From Bacillus wiedmannii (GTDB lineage: Bacteria > Bacillota > Bacilli > Bacillales > Bacillaceae_G): a DNA stretch of 64,000 nt. The stretch covers positions 372,001 through 436,000 of the forward strand of contig NZ_LOBC01000017.1 in the NCBI RefSeq assembly GCF_001583695.1, in the 5' to 3' direction. The notes beneath the pieces are model-generated. The model was not told the origin of the DNA. It saw nothing but the letters and a program-made list of their open reading frames with translations, and did not search any database. The stretch's first letter is position 1, and every line of letters starts with the position of its first letter. Made by a program: the position numbers and the translations under genes. Positions 43,778-53,539 of the stretch are shown here, piece by piece.

Positions 43778-44089
43778 ATGAATACAAAAATGATTAAAAA
43801 AGTAATTGACGCATTAAAAGTATATGGCTTTCAGAATGTATCATTCTGTGACAAAACGAAACAATTTTTATTTCATAACGAAATGGATATTATGAGCGGC
43901 TATGCAGAAATAACATATAGTAGTCAATTTGAAAAATTCAACGTACAAATTCATCCGATTGAAACACATCACCAAGCAGAGTTACAAGAGGTTGAAAGAC
44001 ATATACAGGCCTGTATAAGAAAAGTGGAATATTTAAACGCACTTCTTAGCGGACAAACAAAACTAGATGACAAAATTATTATAATGTAA
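43778..44089 (+). CDS. 103-residue protein, unrecognised
   Basis: A soluble 103-residue protein starting MNTKMIKKVIDALKVYGF, mixed alpha/beta, with a helical middle (QAELQEVERHIQACIRKVEYL). AAAGAGGG precedes the ATG. It is a single gene with a terminator after the stop. No family recognised. Confidence 0.7.
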   Translation: MNTKMIKKVIDALKVYGFQNVSFCDKTKQFLFHNEMDIMSGYAEITYSSQFEKFNVQIHPIETHHQAELQEVERHIQACIRKVEYLNALLSGQTKLDDKIIIM

Positions 44090-44090
44090 A

Positions 44091-44123
44091 AAAAAGAACG
44101 TGAGAATATCACGTTCTTTTTTT
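44091..44123. terminator. bidirectional terminator
   Basis: The arms aaaaagaacgtga and tcacgttcttttt between two convergent genes. Confidence 0.9.
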
Positions 44124-44127
44124 TACA

Positions 44128-44616
44128 TTATACGTTCATCTTTTCCTTCAGTTGTAATCCTGTAATGGATTCTAATACATCCATTGCTTCTCCAAATGTC
44201 ATATCAAATATCGTCTTATCCTCTATGTATGGAAATTGTCTAAAGCGCTTTTCTAACATTTTCACGGCGTCCGACGTAAAGTGTACACTATCAATGCCAA
44301 ATTCTGTTTCAAGAAGAACGATCCAATCTAACACATGAAAACCTAATCCATTTACGAATGAAATAAGTTTTTCTTCTGGCTGTGAAGATAAGAATACGTG
44401 TCGTTCCATCTCATCGAAAAGTTCTTCACCTAAAACTTCTGCTAATTCATCATCATGTTCGCGTTCAATAATCTCTTCATATCCGTAATCATCCACAAGC
44501 TCTTCTACTTCTTCACTGTCCTCACAAAGCAATTGACTAAGAACGGCCCCTTTCTTAAATTCACTATTTTGTACAACTTCTAAAAAGCTCGTTTCCCATC
44601 CATTTTCTAATTTCAT
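44128..44616 (-). CDS. acidic 162-residue protein, unrecognised
   Basis: A very acidic soluble protein with a Glu/Asp-rich stretch at about 30-65 (SEEVEELVDDYGYEEIIE). AAAGGAG lies before the ATG at 44616; a longer frame to 44661 is unsupported. The Glu-rich helices could serve protein-protein contacts. Family not recognised. Confidence 0.7.
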   Translation of the reverse strand: MKLENGWETSFLEVVQNSEFKKGAVLSQLLCEDSEEVEELVDDYGYEEIIEREHDDELAEVLGEELFDEMERHVFLSSQPEEKLISFVNGLGFHVLDWIVLLETEFGIDSVHFTSDAVKMLEKRFRQFPYIEDKTIFDMTFGEAMDVLESITGLQLKEKMNV

Positions 44617-44695
44617 ATTATATACTCCTTTATATACGTTTCTTATCATCACTGTTCCCAAAAGATCACTTTTATAACCTTTTAGGTCGTTATTA

Positions 44696-45070
44696 TTATT
44701 TCACATGATTCATAACATAAGATGCAAATTCAGTTGCATCTCCTTCAAAAATATTTATTTCTGGCAAATGATAGAACGTTGTTTGAAGCGGGTTTCTTTC
44801 ATGATATACATATATCTTTTTCTCTAGCGCAATCGCCATTCCAAACTCTGTATGGCTCCCGTTTCCGCCATCTAATATAAGTAAAAAGACATCCGCTTCT
44901 TTAATAGCATTCTTTTCTGCCTGACCAATTTCTCTTAATTGATCTTGATTCACTGCTCTTTCGTTTCTTGTCCAATCATATGTATGGTGCCATCCTGCAT
45001 GTTTCAGTTCATTTGCTATAGAACGTACAAGATGTTTATTTTGGAATCCTGAGGCGACATAAAAATTCAT
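44696..45070 (-). CDS. nucleoside 2-deoxyribosyltransferase-like protein
   Basis: A 124-residue protein with the small Rossmann-like fold of this family: N-terminal MNFYVASGFQNK, a central ADVFLLILDGGNGSHTEFGMAIALEKKIYVY in which the Glu of TEFGMA is the likely catalytic residue, and a short C-terminus. It may exchange or hydrolyse deoxynucleosides, but many members have other roles. AGGAGTG precedes the ATG. Confidence 0.75.
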   Translation of the reverse strand: MNFYVASGFQNKHLVRSIANELKHAGWHHTYDWTRNERAVNQDQLREIGQAEKNAIKEADVFLLILDGGNGSHTEFGMAIALEKKIYVYHERNPLQTTFYHLPEINIFEGDATEFASYVMNHVK

Positions 45071-45173
45071 TTATATACACTCCTTCATTATGTACGGGAA
45101 ACTCCTTTTAGCGTTACTTGCTATAAACATAATAAAGAACTAAAGAACGACTTCAAAAAAAAAATCCCCATCT

Positions 45174-45398
45174 TTAAAACTTATTTGCGTTTAAATGATG
45201 GGATTCTTCATGCTCTTCTTTTATTTTCTTCTTTTTATAACTTTCATCAGCTAACATTTCTAGTTCAGCTGTTATTTCTGATTTTTCAAGCTCTCTTTCT
45301 TGCGAAAATTTCCTTGAAATATAAACAATAACACTACCAACGTACAACACAAAGCATATAATAAGTGCAGTATTTTCATAGAGACTTAGCTCCAACAC
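45174..45398 (-). CDS. small membrane protein with charged tail
   Basis: A 74-residue protein with one hydrophobic segment (about 8-27) and a highly charged, helical tail rich in Glu/Lys ending ESHHLNANKF. I prefer the GTG at 45398 (TAGGAG 5 bases before); a TTG one codon later is equally possible and an ATG at 45434 has no ribosome site. Not recognised. Confidence 0.6.
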   Translation of the reverse strand: MLELSLYENTALIICFVLYVGSVIVYISRKFSQERELEKSEITAELEMLADESYKKKKIKEEHEESHHLNANKF

Positions 45399-45530
45399 AG
45401 TCACTCCTAATCCATTCGTATTTTCACGCTTCATTAATTGGAATTTCCCTACTAATCCATTTGTTATTGTAACATAAAAATATCAATCCTTGGAATCTTT
45501 CATCCTACTAAAAAAGACATGATTGTTTCA

Positions 45531-46589
45531 TCATGCCTCTGAAATATGTTGAACGATTGTTTGAATTGCTTCTTTTCCATTATATTTTTTTAGTGCTGTT
45601 TTATACATCTCATTATTTTGATTTAATTCTTCGACATGCTTTATAAGTGATTTCACAGTCACATCTTCTTCATACAATACGGAAGCATATCCTTGTCTTT
45701 CAAAAGACTCTGCATTTAGTATTTGATCTCCACGACTTGCAAATTTCGATAGCGGAATTAAAACCATCGGCTTTTGCAATGTTAAAAACTCAAAAATGGC
45801 ATTAGAGCCCGCACGTGAAATAACAAAATCTGTTATCGCTAATATGTCTGGCAGTTCTCCATGTATATATTCAAATTGTTTATATCCTTCTTTATTTTGT
45901 AAGCTTTCATCAAGATTACCTTTTCCGCAAAGATGAACAATTTGATATTTTTTCAAAAGTTCTGGTAACGCTTCTCGAACCGTTTCATTAATTTTCTTTG
46001 CGCCCAAACTTCCTCCCATAATTGTAATAACTGGCTTTTTACGTAAAAAACCTAAAAACGCTAAACCTTTTTCACGATTTCCCTTTAGCACTTCTTCACG
46101 TACAGGAGATCCTGTATAGATTACTTTTTCTTTCGGTAAATGTTTCGCAGCTTCTTCAAATGTAACAAATATTTTCGAAGCAAAACGGAGCGCAATTTTG
46201 TTTGCTAGTCCTGGCGTCATATCAGATTCATGTAATAAAACAGGGACTCTATTTAGCCAGCCTCCAATTACGACTGGTACAGATACGAAACCACCTTTTG
46301 AAAAAATCACATCCGGTTTTAGTTTTCGAATCCTTACATACGCATCCATAACACCCTTCATTACAAGAAAAGGATCTTTTATATTTTTTAAATCAAAATA
46401 ACGACGTAGCTTTCCACTTGCAATACTATAGTACGGAATGCCTTCCTGTTCTATAATCGTTTTCTCAATTCCTTGATGAGAACCAATATAAGAAATATCC
46501 CAATTCCGTTCTTGTAAATGTGGAATGATGGCTAAATTAGGTGTTACATGCCCTGCCGAACCACCACCTGTAAAGACTATTTTCTTCAT
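45531..46589 (-). CDS. murG: MurG-type UDP-GlcNAc transferase, stand-alone paralogue
   Basis: Adds N-acetylglucosamine to lipid I at the membrane in peptidoglycan synthesis, or is a paralogue with a related role. The 352 residues show the N-terminal loop [15 protein letters not shown], the second glycine loop [11 protein letters not shown], and the donor site [31 protein letters not shown] precedes the ATG. It is not in a division and cell-wall cluster, so it is likely the second MurG of the cereus group. Confidence 0.88.
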   Translation of the reverse strand: MKKIVFTGGGSAGHVTPNLAIIPHLQERNWDISYIGSHQGIEKTIIEQEGIPYYSIASGKLRRYFDLKNIKDPFLVMKGVMDAYVRIRKLKPDVIFSKGGFVSVPVVIGGWLNRVPVLLHESDMTPGLANKIALRFASKIFVTFEEAAKHLPKEKVIYTGSPVREEVLKGNREKGLAFLGFLRKKPVITIMGGSLGAKKINETVREALPELLKKYQIVHLCGKGNLDESLQNKEGYKQFEYIHGELPDILAITDFVISRAGSNAIFEFLTLQKPMVLIPLSKFASRGDQILNAESFERQGYASVLYEEDVTVKSLIKHVEELNQNNEMYKTALKKYNGKEAIQTIVQHISEA

Positions 46590-46607
46590 ACGTCTCCCCC
46601 TTCTACA

Positions 46608-49600
46608 CTATAATACACTAAAATATCTTGCCTCAGGGTGAGAAAATACCATAGCCGTCACAGATGCTTCTGGCTCCATCATAAATCCTTCTGTTAATGA
46701 AATACCTATTTCTTCTGGATGAATAAGGCGAAATAACTTTTCTTGATCTGCAAGTTCTGGACATGCTGGATAACCGAAAGATACTCGTATCCCTCTATAT
46801 TTCGTACGGAAACGTTCTTCCATCGTCAGTTCTGGTGAATCTGGAATACCCCAGCGATCACGAATGAGCATATGTGTTTTTTCAGCAAGACCTTCTGCTA
46901 GTTCAAGCGCTAACGATTGAATGGCATGACTGCGTAAATAATCCCCCTTCGCCTTCCACTCTTCAGCAATGTCCCGAACGCCTTCCCCAACCGTAACAGA
47001 TAGGAAAGCAACATAGTCCATCTCATCTCCAACTGGTCGTAAATAATCACCTAAAGTACGATATGGTGCTTTTCCTTGTCTTGGGAATGTGAAACGCTCT
47101 ATAACACGCGTATGATCTTCTGGATCATATATTACAATGTTTTGTCCGTCACTTTGCGCTGGGAAAAATTGATACACCGCTTTCGGTTTTAACCAAGATT
47201 GTCCTTCCTGCAATAATTCATCTATTAAATCATTTAATTCGTGTGCTCTCTTATCTCCCTCTCGCAAAAGCTTCTTCACATTTCCTTTTAATCCAAGGTG
47301 ATGTCCAAGTAGCATTTGTCTATTTAAAAATGGAGCGAGATGGAGGGCTGGGATATCACGTAATACAATTCGTTTTGTTGAATCAGGTATCATAACCTCT
47401 GCCTTCGCTAATGGCTCAATTACTGCTGGAATTTCTACTTTCTTCTCCTCTTTTTTTACGATATGAAGATGACGCTCTTTTTTATCTTGTTTCATCTTCT
47501 CACGCTCTTCTTCTTTTTGAAGCTTATTAATAATATCAAGACCAGTCATCGCATCACTCGCATAACATACGAGCCCTTTATATGATGGTGAAATACGATT
47601 TTCTGTAAATTTTCTCGTTAACGCTGCCCCGCCTACAACGATTGGAACATCAATATTTGCAGCTTTTAAATCTTCAGCAGTCGTTACCATTTGTTGCGCT
47701 GATTTTACTAATAAACCAGAAAGACCAATAATGTCAGGCTTCTTTTCTTGTACTTCTTGAACAATTCGATCCGAACGAACATTGATTCCTAAATTAATAA
47801 TCTCATATCCGTTATTCGATAAAATAATTTCAACGAGGTTTTTCCCAATATCATGTACGTCACCTTTAACAGTTGCTAATAATACTTTCCCCTTTTTCGC
47901 ACTCTCGCTAGATTCCATATGTGGCTCTAAATAGCTTACGGCAGCTTTCATACTTTCAGCACTTTGCAATACTTCGGCAACGATAAGCTCATTATTATTA
48001 AATAATCGTCCCACCTCATCCATTCCTGTCATAAGTGGGCCATTAATAATATCCAAAGGTTTTCTCCCTTCTGTAAGTGCGAGACTTAAATCTTCTTGTA
48101 GCCCTTGTTTCGTACCTTCTACAATGTAATTTGCCAGCCTTTCATCAAGAGTTAATCTTTCTTGGGTAACGACATCTTTCTTTTTTGCCGCGCGATAAAA
48201 ATTTGTAAATTCTTCTAACGTCTCTTGCGTCGTTTCAAAAAGTAGTGCATCAGCAAGACGTTTTTCTTCCTCTGGAATTGACGCATACCGTTCTAATTTT
48301 TCCGTATTCACAATCGCGTAATCTAATCCTGCTTTCGTTGCGTGATATAAAAAGACGGAATTTAATACTTCTCGGCCAGCTGGTGGTAAACCAAAAGATA
48401 TGTTACTTACACCTAAAATCGTTAAACACTCTGGTAAGGCTTCTTTAATAAGGCGAATTCCTTCTATCGTCGCTGCCGCTGAACCAATATATTCTTCATC
48501 ACCTGTACCTACAGGAAATACAAGTGCATCAAAAATAATATCTGACGGGCGTATACCATATTTCGTCGTCAATAACTCATAACTTCTTTTCGCGATTTCG
48601 AGTTTTCGTTCTGCACTAACCGCCATACCATCTTCATCAATTGTTCCTACAACAATAGCAGCACCATATTTCTGAAGAAGCGGCGTCACTTTTTTAAATC
48701 GTTCTTCTCCATCTTCTAAATTAATTGAGTTAATAACAGCTTTTCCTTGAATATAAGTAAGAGCTCGCTCCATCACATTTTCATCTGTTGAATCAATCAT
48801 AATCGGTACTTTTAACACTTTCGTAACTTCTGCCAAGAAGTTTTCCATATCTTCTATTTCATCGCGATCAGGATCTGCCATACAAATATCAATAATATGA
48901 GCATTTTTCTTCACTTGCGCTCTTGCGACTTCAGCAGCCTCTTCAAATTTCCCTTCTGCTACTAATCGTTTAAATTTACGTGACCCAATAACGTTTGTTC
49001 TTTCACCAACAAATAATGGTCTCATAGAGTCATCATATTGAAGTGCCTCTAATCCACTAACCCCGTGTCCAGCTCTTTCGTGGTGTTCACGCGGCTTAAG
49101 AGAAGCTAACGCGGATTTCATTGCTTTTATATGTTCTGGTGTTGTGCCACAACAACCACCGATAATATTAACCCATCCTTCTTCAGCAAATCGCTTCACT
49201 TTTTCAGCGAGAGAAGATGGAGATTCATGATAATGTCCATCTTCATCAGGAAGACCTGCATTTGGATAACAAGAAATGTAACACTCCGACAAATCAGATA
49301 GTGAACGAATATGGTCTCTCATAAACTCTGGAACAGTCGCACAGTTTAATCCAACAGATAATGGCTTCATATGTTCTACTGATAAGTAAAAAGCCTCAAT
49401 TGTTTGCCCAGCCAGAGTCGTTCCCATCGGTTCGATCGTTCCCGAAATCATAATAGGTACAATTTTATTTAGCTCATCAAAAGCTGCTTGAATTCCAATA
49501 TAAGCAGCCTTCACGTTACGCATATCTTGACTCGTCTCAACGAGTAATACATCTACGTCGCCATTCAATAAGCCTCTAGCCTGCCGTGTATAGGCTTCAA

Positions 49601-50006
49601 TTAATTCTTCAAACGTCACACCACCTGTAACACTAATCGCTTTCGTTGTTGGTCCCATTGCTCCCGCAACATATACTTCCTTCCCGCTTTCTTTGACCGC
49701 TTGCTTCGCTAAACGTGCTGCCTTCTCATTTAATTCCTCATCTAAATGAGACAACTCATAATCACTTAATACAATATTCGTCGCCCCAAATGTATTTGTT
49801 TCAATAATATCCGCTCCAGCTTCAATATAAGCTTTATGAATCTTTAAAATGACATCAGGCCTTGTTTCTACTAAATATTCATTACAGCCTTCGTACTCTT
49901 CTCCTCCGAAATCTTCCGCAGTTAAGTCCTCTTGCTGGATCATTGTTCCCATTGCACCATCTAATATTAAGATGTTATTTTGTAATTTTTCTTCTATACA
50001 TTTCAT
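46608..50006 (-). CDS. metH: cobalamin-dependent methionine synthase
   Basis: Transfers a methyl group from methyl-THF to homocysteine through cobalamin. The 1132 residues hold four modules: homocysteine/zinc domain (about 1-300, zinc cysteines in GLNCAT and GGCCGTTPEH), folate domain (about 320-590), B12 domain with DVHDIGKNLV (about 640-860) and the activation domain at the C-terminus (about 900-1132), so the enzyme is full length. The ATG shares a base with the yitJ stop (TAATG), so it is coupled. Controlled by the SAM riboswitch of yitJ. Confidence 0.97.
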   Translation of the reverse strand: MKCIEEKLQNNILILDGAMGTMIQQEDLTAEDFGGEEYEGCNEYLVETRPDVILKIHKAYIEAGADIIETNTFGATNIVLSDYELSHLDEELNEKAARLAKQAVKESGKEVYVAGAMGPTTKAISVTGGVTFEELIEAYTRQARGLLNGDVDVLLVETSQDMRNVKAAYIGIQAAFDELNKIVPIMISGTIEPMGTTLAGQTIEAFYLSVEHMKPLSVGLNCATVPEFMRDHIRSLSDLSECYISCYPNAGLPDEDGHYHESPSSLAEKVKRFAEEGWVNIIGGCCGTTPEHIKAMKSALASLKPREHHERAGHGVSGLEALQYDDSMRPLFVGERTNVIGSRKFKRLVAEGKFEEAAEVARAQVKKNAHIIDICMADPDRDEIEDMENFLAEVTKVLKVPIMIDSTDENVMERALTYIQGKAVINSINLEDGEERFKKVTPLLQKYGAAIVVGTIDEDGMAVSAERKLEIAKRSYELLTTKYGIRPSDIIFDALVFPVGTGDEEYIGSAAATIEGIRLIKEALPECLTILGVSNISFGLPPAGREVLNSVFLYHATKAGLDYAIVNTEKLERYASIPEEEKRLADALLFETTQETLEEFTNFYRAAKKKDVVTQERLTLDERLANYIVEGTKQGLQEDLSLALTEGRKPLDIINGPLMTGMDEVGRLFNNNELIVAEVLQSAESMKAAVSYLEPHMESSESAKKGKVLLATVKGDVHDIGKNLVEIILSNNGYEIINLGINVRSDRIVQEVQEKKPDIIGLSGLLVKSAQQMVTTAEDLKAANIDVPIVVGGAALTRKFTENRISPSYKGLVCYASDAMTGLDIINKLQKEEEREKMKQDKKERHLHIVKKEEKKVEIPAVIEPLAKAEVMIPDSTKRIVLRDIPALHLAPFLNRQMLLGHHLGLKGNVKKLLREGDKRAHELNDLIDELLQEGQSWLKPKAVYQFFPAQSDGQNIVIYDPEDHTRVIERFTFPRQGKAPYRTLGDYLRPVGDEMDYVAFLSVTVGEGVRDIAEEWKAKGDYLRSHAIQSLALELAEGLAEKTHMLIRDRWGIPDSPELTMEERFRTKYRGIRVSFGYPACPELADQEKLFRLIHPEEIGISLTEGFMMEPEASVTAMVFSHPEARYFSVL

Positions 50007-51838
50007 CAGTTAATACCTTCTTTCACTTCTTGCTTTTCTCTCACATATTTAACAAGATGTTCTGTAATTTCATATTTTAGAAATGGTGTAATAAGATAAA
50101 TGCCGTTAAAATACTTCATCGCCGCATCGATTAATTCTTGTGAAATGAGAATTCCTTCCTCAATTGCTGCCTCTTTCGTTTCATGTCCATCCATTCTCTC
50201 CCTTATTTCTTCAGGTAGTGTAATACCCGGTACCTCAAAATGAAGGAAATCTGCATTCCTTTTACTTATTAATGGCATAATCCCAATAAAAATAGGTTGT
50301 TCCAAATGCTTTGTCGCTTCATACACTTCTTCAATTAACGCAATATCATAAATTGGCTGAGTTAAGAAATATTCCGCTCCAGCATCTATTTTCCGTTCCA
50401 TTCGCTTAACCGCTGCTTTTAAATGTCTTACATGCGGATTAAACGCACCTCCCACTGAAAACCTTGTTGCTGGACCAATTGATTTCCCTAAAATCGAGCG
50501 CCCGTCGTTCATTTCTTTAATCATTTTAATGAGCTCAATAGAGGACAAATCATATACAGAAGTGGCACCTGGAAAATCACCAACGCGTGCTGGATCCCCA
50601 GTTAAAGCTAACACTTCTTCCATACCTAATGCTGATAGGCCTAGTAAATGAGATTGTAGTCCGATGACGTTATGGTCTCTACACGTTAAGTGCGTTAATA
50701 CCGGAATATCGTGCTTCGTTAATAATGCCCCCATTGCCATATTCGAGATGCGAGGCGATGCTAATGAATTATCTGCTAGAGTAATAGCATCTGCACCAGC
50801 TCTTTTCAATGCTCTTGCTCCTTCAAAAAATCGCTGCGTATCTAACGTTTTCGGTGGATCTAATTCCACTACTAATGTCGTTTGTTTTTTTGCTTTCTCT
50901 GCTAAAGTGACATGAGCTTTCGAACGTTTTTCATGTGTATGAACTACTTTCGGTCTTTGAATCGTATCCTTTTCTATTACAGGCGTAATATTTAGAGTAG
51001 CACGTTTCATACTTTCAATATGTTCTGGAGTAGTGCCACAACAACCACCCAATAACCGGATACCTTGCTCAATAAATTTCGGTGTCATCGCTTCGAAATA
51101 AGCCGGACTTCCCTCATATACGTAGCGTCCCTCCACATAATTCGGGAGACCTGCATTTGGATATGCTGACAAGTAGCCATTTTGAGGAATCGATATCATT
51201 TTAAAAGCTTCCGTCATATGAAGTGGCCCTAGTTGACAGTTCAATCCAACGACATTTGCACCGTAATCTAAAAGCTGTTTTAATATTTCATTTACATCAT
51301 TTCCATTTTGAGTCGTACCTGTCTCATGTAACGCTAATTGAGCTACAATTGGAATATTCGTTTGTTTTCGTAACACCTGAACAGCATGAAGTAATTCAAA
51401 CTCATCATAGAAAGTCTCTAATAGCAGTCCATCAACCTGTTCTTCTAGTAATGCACTTGCCTGTTCCAGTAACATAAATTCTCGCTCCATATCAGTTGTC
51501 GTAACAGCTCCGATATGTTTCATACCACCAATTGTCCCTAAAATTGCATTTCTATCTGTAACAGATGCTTTCGCAATCTTCACTGCCGCTTTATTAATTT
51601 GAACAACTTGATTCTCTAAGCCATACATACGTAATTTCGCTTCATTTGCTCCGTACGTATTTGTTTGAATCACATCTGCCCCAGCAGCTACATATTGTTT
51701 ATGAATCGATATAATTAAATCTGGATCAGATATATTCAATTCTTCAAAACTACTTTGCAAACCATGTGAATGTAATAACGTCCCAACCGCACCATCACCT
51801 ATTACAATTCCTTTTGATAATAAATCTAGTAATTTCAC
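50006..51838 (-). CDS. yitJ: bifunctional homocysteine S-methyltransferase / methylene-THF reductase YitJ
   Basis: A 610-residue fusion. The N-terminal part (about 1-290) is a homocysteine methyltransferase with zinc cysteines (GLNCQLGP, LGGCCGTTPEH). The C-terminal part (about 315-610) is a methylene-THF reductase, with VVELDPPKTLD and LTCRDHNVIGLQSHLLG. It makes methyl-THF for MetH, its operon partner, and can take homocysteine itself. GTG start after GAGGGAG. Under a SAM riboswitch. Confidence 0.95.
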   Translation of the reverse strand: MKLLDLLSKGIVIGDGAVGTLLHSHGLQSSFEELNISDPDLIISIHKQYVAAGADVIQTNTYGANEAKLRMYGLENQVVQINKAAVKIAKASVTDRNAILGTIGGMKHIGAVTTTDMEREFMLLEQASALLEEQVDGLLLETFYDEFELLHAVQVLRKQTNIPIVAQLALHETGTTQNGNDVNEILKQLLDYGANVVGLNCQLGPLHMTEAFKMISIPQNGYLSAYPNAGLPNYVEGRYVYEGSPAYFEAMTPKFIEQGIRLLGGCCGTTPEHIESMKRATLNITPVIEKDTIQRPKVVHTHEKRSKAHVTLAEKAKKQTTLVVELDPPKTLDTQRFFEGARALKRAGADAITLADNSLASPRISNMAMGALLTKHDIPVLTHLTCRDHNVIGLQSHLLGLSALGMEEVLALTGDPARVGDFPGATSVYDLSSIELIKMIKEMNDGRSILGKSIGPATRFSVGGAFNPHVRHLKAAVKRMERKIDAGAEYFLTQPIYDIALIEEVYEATKHLEQPIFIGIMPLISKRNADFLHFEVPGITLPEEIRERMDGHETKEAAIEEGILISQELIDAAMKYFNGIYLITPFLKYEITEHLVKYVREKQEVKEGIN

Positions 51839-51863
51839 AAATCTCCCTCATTTCTATCAATAT

Positions 51864-52020
51864 AAAAAACCCCCTCTTCACTTTGAAGAGGGGGACATAA
51901 TTGTTCCTCCTCTTATTATGCAAAACATTCGTTTTGCAGGTATTAGCACCGTTTCAAACATTTCGTTTAAAGGTTGCCGGGTTTCACAGGGCCTTTCCCT
52001 CCACCGCTCTCAATAAGAGT
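51864..52020 (-). promoter_or_regulatory. SAM (S-box) riboswitch of yitJ-metH
   Basis: Read on the minus strand: CTCTTATTGAGAG, then the GGTGGAGGGAAAGGCCC/ACCCGGCAACC core, the GGTGCTAAT(A)CC segment and the closing GATAAGAGG-like ATAAGAGGAGG, all typical of the S-box. The expression platform is a terminator (51870-51894, CCCCCTCTTC/GAAGAGGGGG with T-run). High SAM should stop transcription before yitJ. Confidence 0.95.
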
Positions 52021-52222
52021 TTGTCTTTATTATTTTATTTATGTAGCTAAAAGGAAATACGTTCCCCTTTTAACAATGTTTGTTAATTTTTTAATAAATT
52101 TAGCATGCACAAATGCAAAAGTCAATGACACTTGCGGAAAAATAAAAATTATTTAAAATAAAGTTGCAATTCAATTATCTTTTGTTGTAAAGTTAAAAAC
52201 ATAATAAAATTTCATACGAACA

Positions 52223-52380
52223 TTCTTATCTAGAGAGGTAGAGGGACTGGCCCTTTGACGCCTCAGCAACCATTAACATTTGTTAATAAGGTGCTAATTC
52301 CAGCAAATTGTGAAAGATTTGACAGATGAGAAGAAGACTCTATTCAAACCGAAAGCCTTCTTCTTTAGAAGGCTTTTTTT
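52223..52380 (+). promoter_or_regulatory. SAM (S-box) riboswitch of metI-metC
   Basis: Aptamer at about 52223-52335: TTCTTATCTAGAGAGGT, GAGGGACTGGCCC, CTCAGCAACC, AAGGTGCTAATTCC and GACAGATGAGAAG close the four-way junction. A terminator follows at 52350-52380 (aaagccttct/agaaggcttt, T-run). High SAM turns metI-metC off. Confidence 0.96.
52350..52380 (+). terminator. riboswitch-linked terminator before metI
   Basis: A hairpin aaagccttcttctttagaag then gctttttttt; forms when SAM is bound. Confidence 0.9.
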
Positions 52381-52426
52381 ATTTTACATTCACTTAATTG
52401 TTAATTTAAAAAGGAGGAATTTTCAC

Positions 52427-53539
52427 ATGTCAACTATTGAAACAAAACTAGCACAAATCGGAAACCGGAGCGAAACTACAACAGGAACTGTTAACCCACC
52501 TGTTTATTTTTCAACTGCTTATCGTCACGAAGGAATTGGTAACTCTACTGGCTTTGACTATTCACGAACTGGCAATCCAACTCGCTGTCTTTTAGAGCAG
52601 GCAATCGCAGATTTAGAGTACGGTGAACAAGGTTATGCCTGTAGTTCAGGCATGGCAGCTGTTCTCCTCGTCCTTTCCCTATTCCGTTCCGGAGACGAAC
52701 TTATTGTATCTGAAGATTTATACGGGGGCACTTATCGATTATTTTCTGAGCACGAAAAAAAGTGGAATGTTCGATGTAGATACGTAAATACACAATCTAT
52801 TAAACAAATTGAGCAAGCTATCACAACTGAAACGAAAGCTATTTTCATAGAAACTCCAACTAATCCGTTAATGCAAGTTACTGATATTGCCGCTGTCGCA
52901 ACTGTAGCGAAAAGACACGGACTACTTCTTATTGTAGACAACACATTCTATACGCCTTATATACAGCAGCCATTAACAGAAGGTGCCGACATTGTACTTC
53001 ATAGCGCAACGAAATATTTAGGGGGACATAACGATGTCCTAAGCGGACTTGTCGTTGCAAAAGGAAAGGAACTTTGTGAGGAAATCGCTCATTATCATAA
53101 TGCCTCTGGTGCGGTCTTAAGTCCATTTGACTCATGGCTATTAATTCGTGGTATGAAAACGTTAGCGCTTCGCATGAGACAACATGAAGAAAATGCAAAA
53201 GCAGTTGTTGCTTATTTAAATGATGAAGACGGGGTGACAGATGTATTTTATCCTGGAAGAGGCGGCATGATCTCATTTCGTCTGAAAGATGAAACATGGA
53301 TTAATCCATTCTTACAATCTTTATCCTTAATTACATTTGCTGAAAGTCTTGGTGGTGTTGAAAGTTTAATGACGTATCCAGCAACGCAAACACACGCTGA
53401 TATTCCTGAAGAAATCAGAACAGCAAACGGTGTATGTAATCGTCTTCTGCGATTTTCCGTTGGCATTGAAAATAGTAACGATTTAATCCAAGACTTAAAG
53501 CAAGCCATTAAACTTGTAAAAGAAGGTGTAAGAATATGA
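52427..53539 (+). CDS. metI: cystathionine gamma-synthase / O-acetylhomoserine thiolyase MetI
   Basis: PLP enzyme that joins cysteine (or sulfide) with acylhomoserine. The 370 residues are normal. The PLP lysine is in LHSATKYLGGHNDVLSG, and the site for the cofactor phosphate is at YSRTGNPTR. AAAGGAGG precedes the ATG at 52427; an upstream frame from 52310 lies in the riboswitch and is not coding. It overlaps metC by 4 bp. Confidence 0.95.
   Translation: MSTIETKLAQIGNRSETTTGTVNPPVYFSTAYRHEGIGNSTGFDYSRTGNPTRCLLEQAIADLEYGEQGYACSSGMAAVLLVLSLFRSGDELIVSEDLYGGTYRLFSEHEKKWNVRCRYVNTQSIKQIEQAITTETKAIFIETPTNPLMQVTDIAAVATVAKRHGLLLIVDNTFYTPYIQQPLTEGADIVLHSATKYLGGHNDVLSGLVVAKGKELCEEIAHYHNASGAVLSPFDSWLLIRGMKTLALRMRQHEENAKAVVAYLNDEDGVTDVFYPGRGGMISFRLKDETWINPFLQSLSLITFAESLGGVESLMTYPATQTHADIPEEIRTANGVCNRLLRFSVGIENSNDLIQDLKQAIKLVKEGVRI

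Noticed and set aside
45160-45195. Possible terminator at the end of the small membrane protein gene
   Set aside because: Arms aatccccatc and gatgggatt pair only with a bulge and a long loop; not convincing.
52310-52426. 39-residue extension of MetI
   Set aside because: It lies within the SAM riboswitch and its terminator; the ATG at 52427 has AAAGGAGG.
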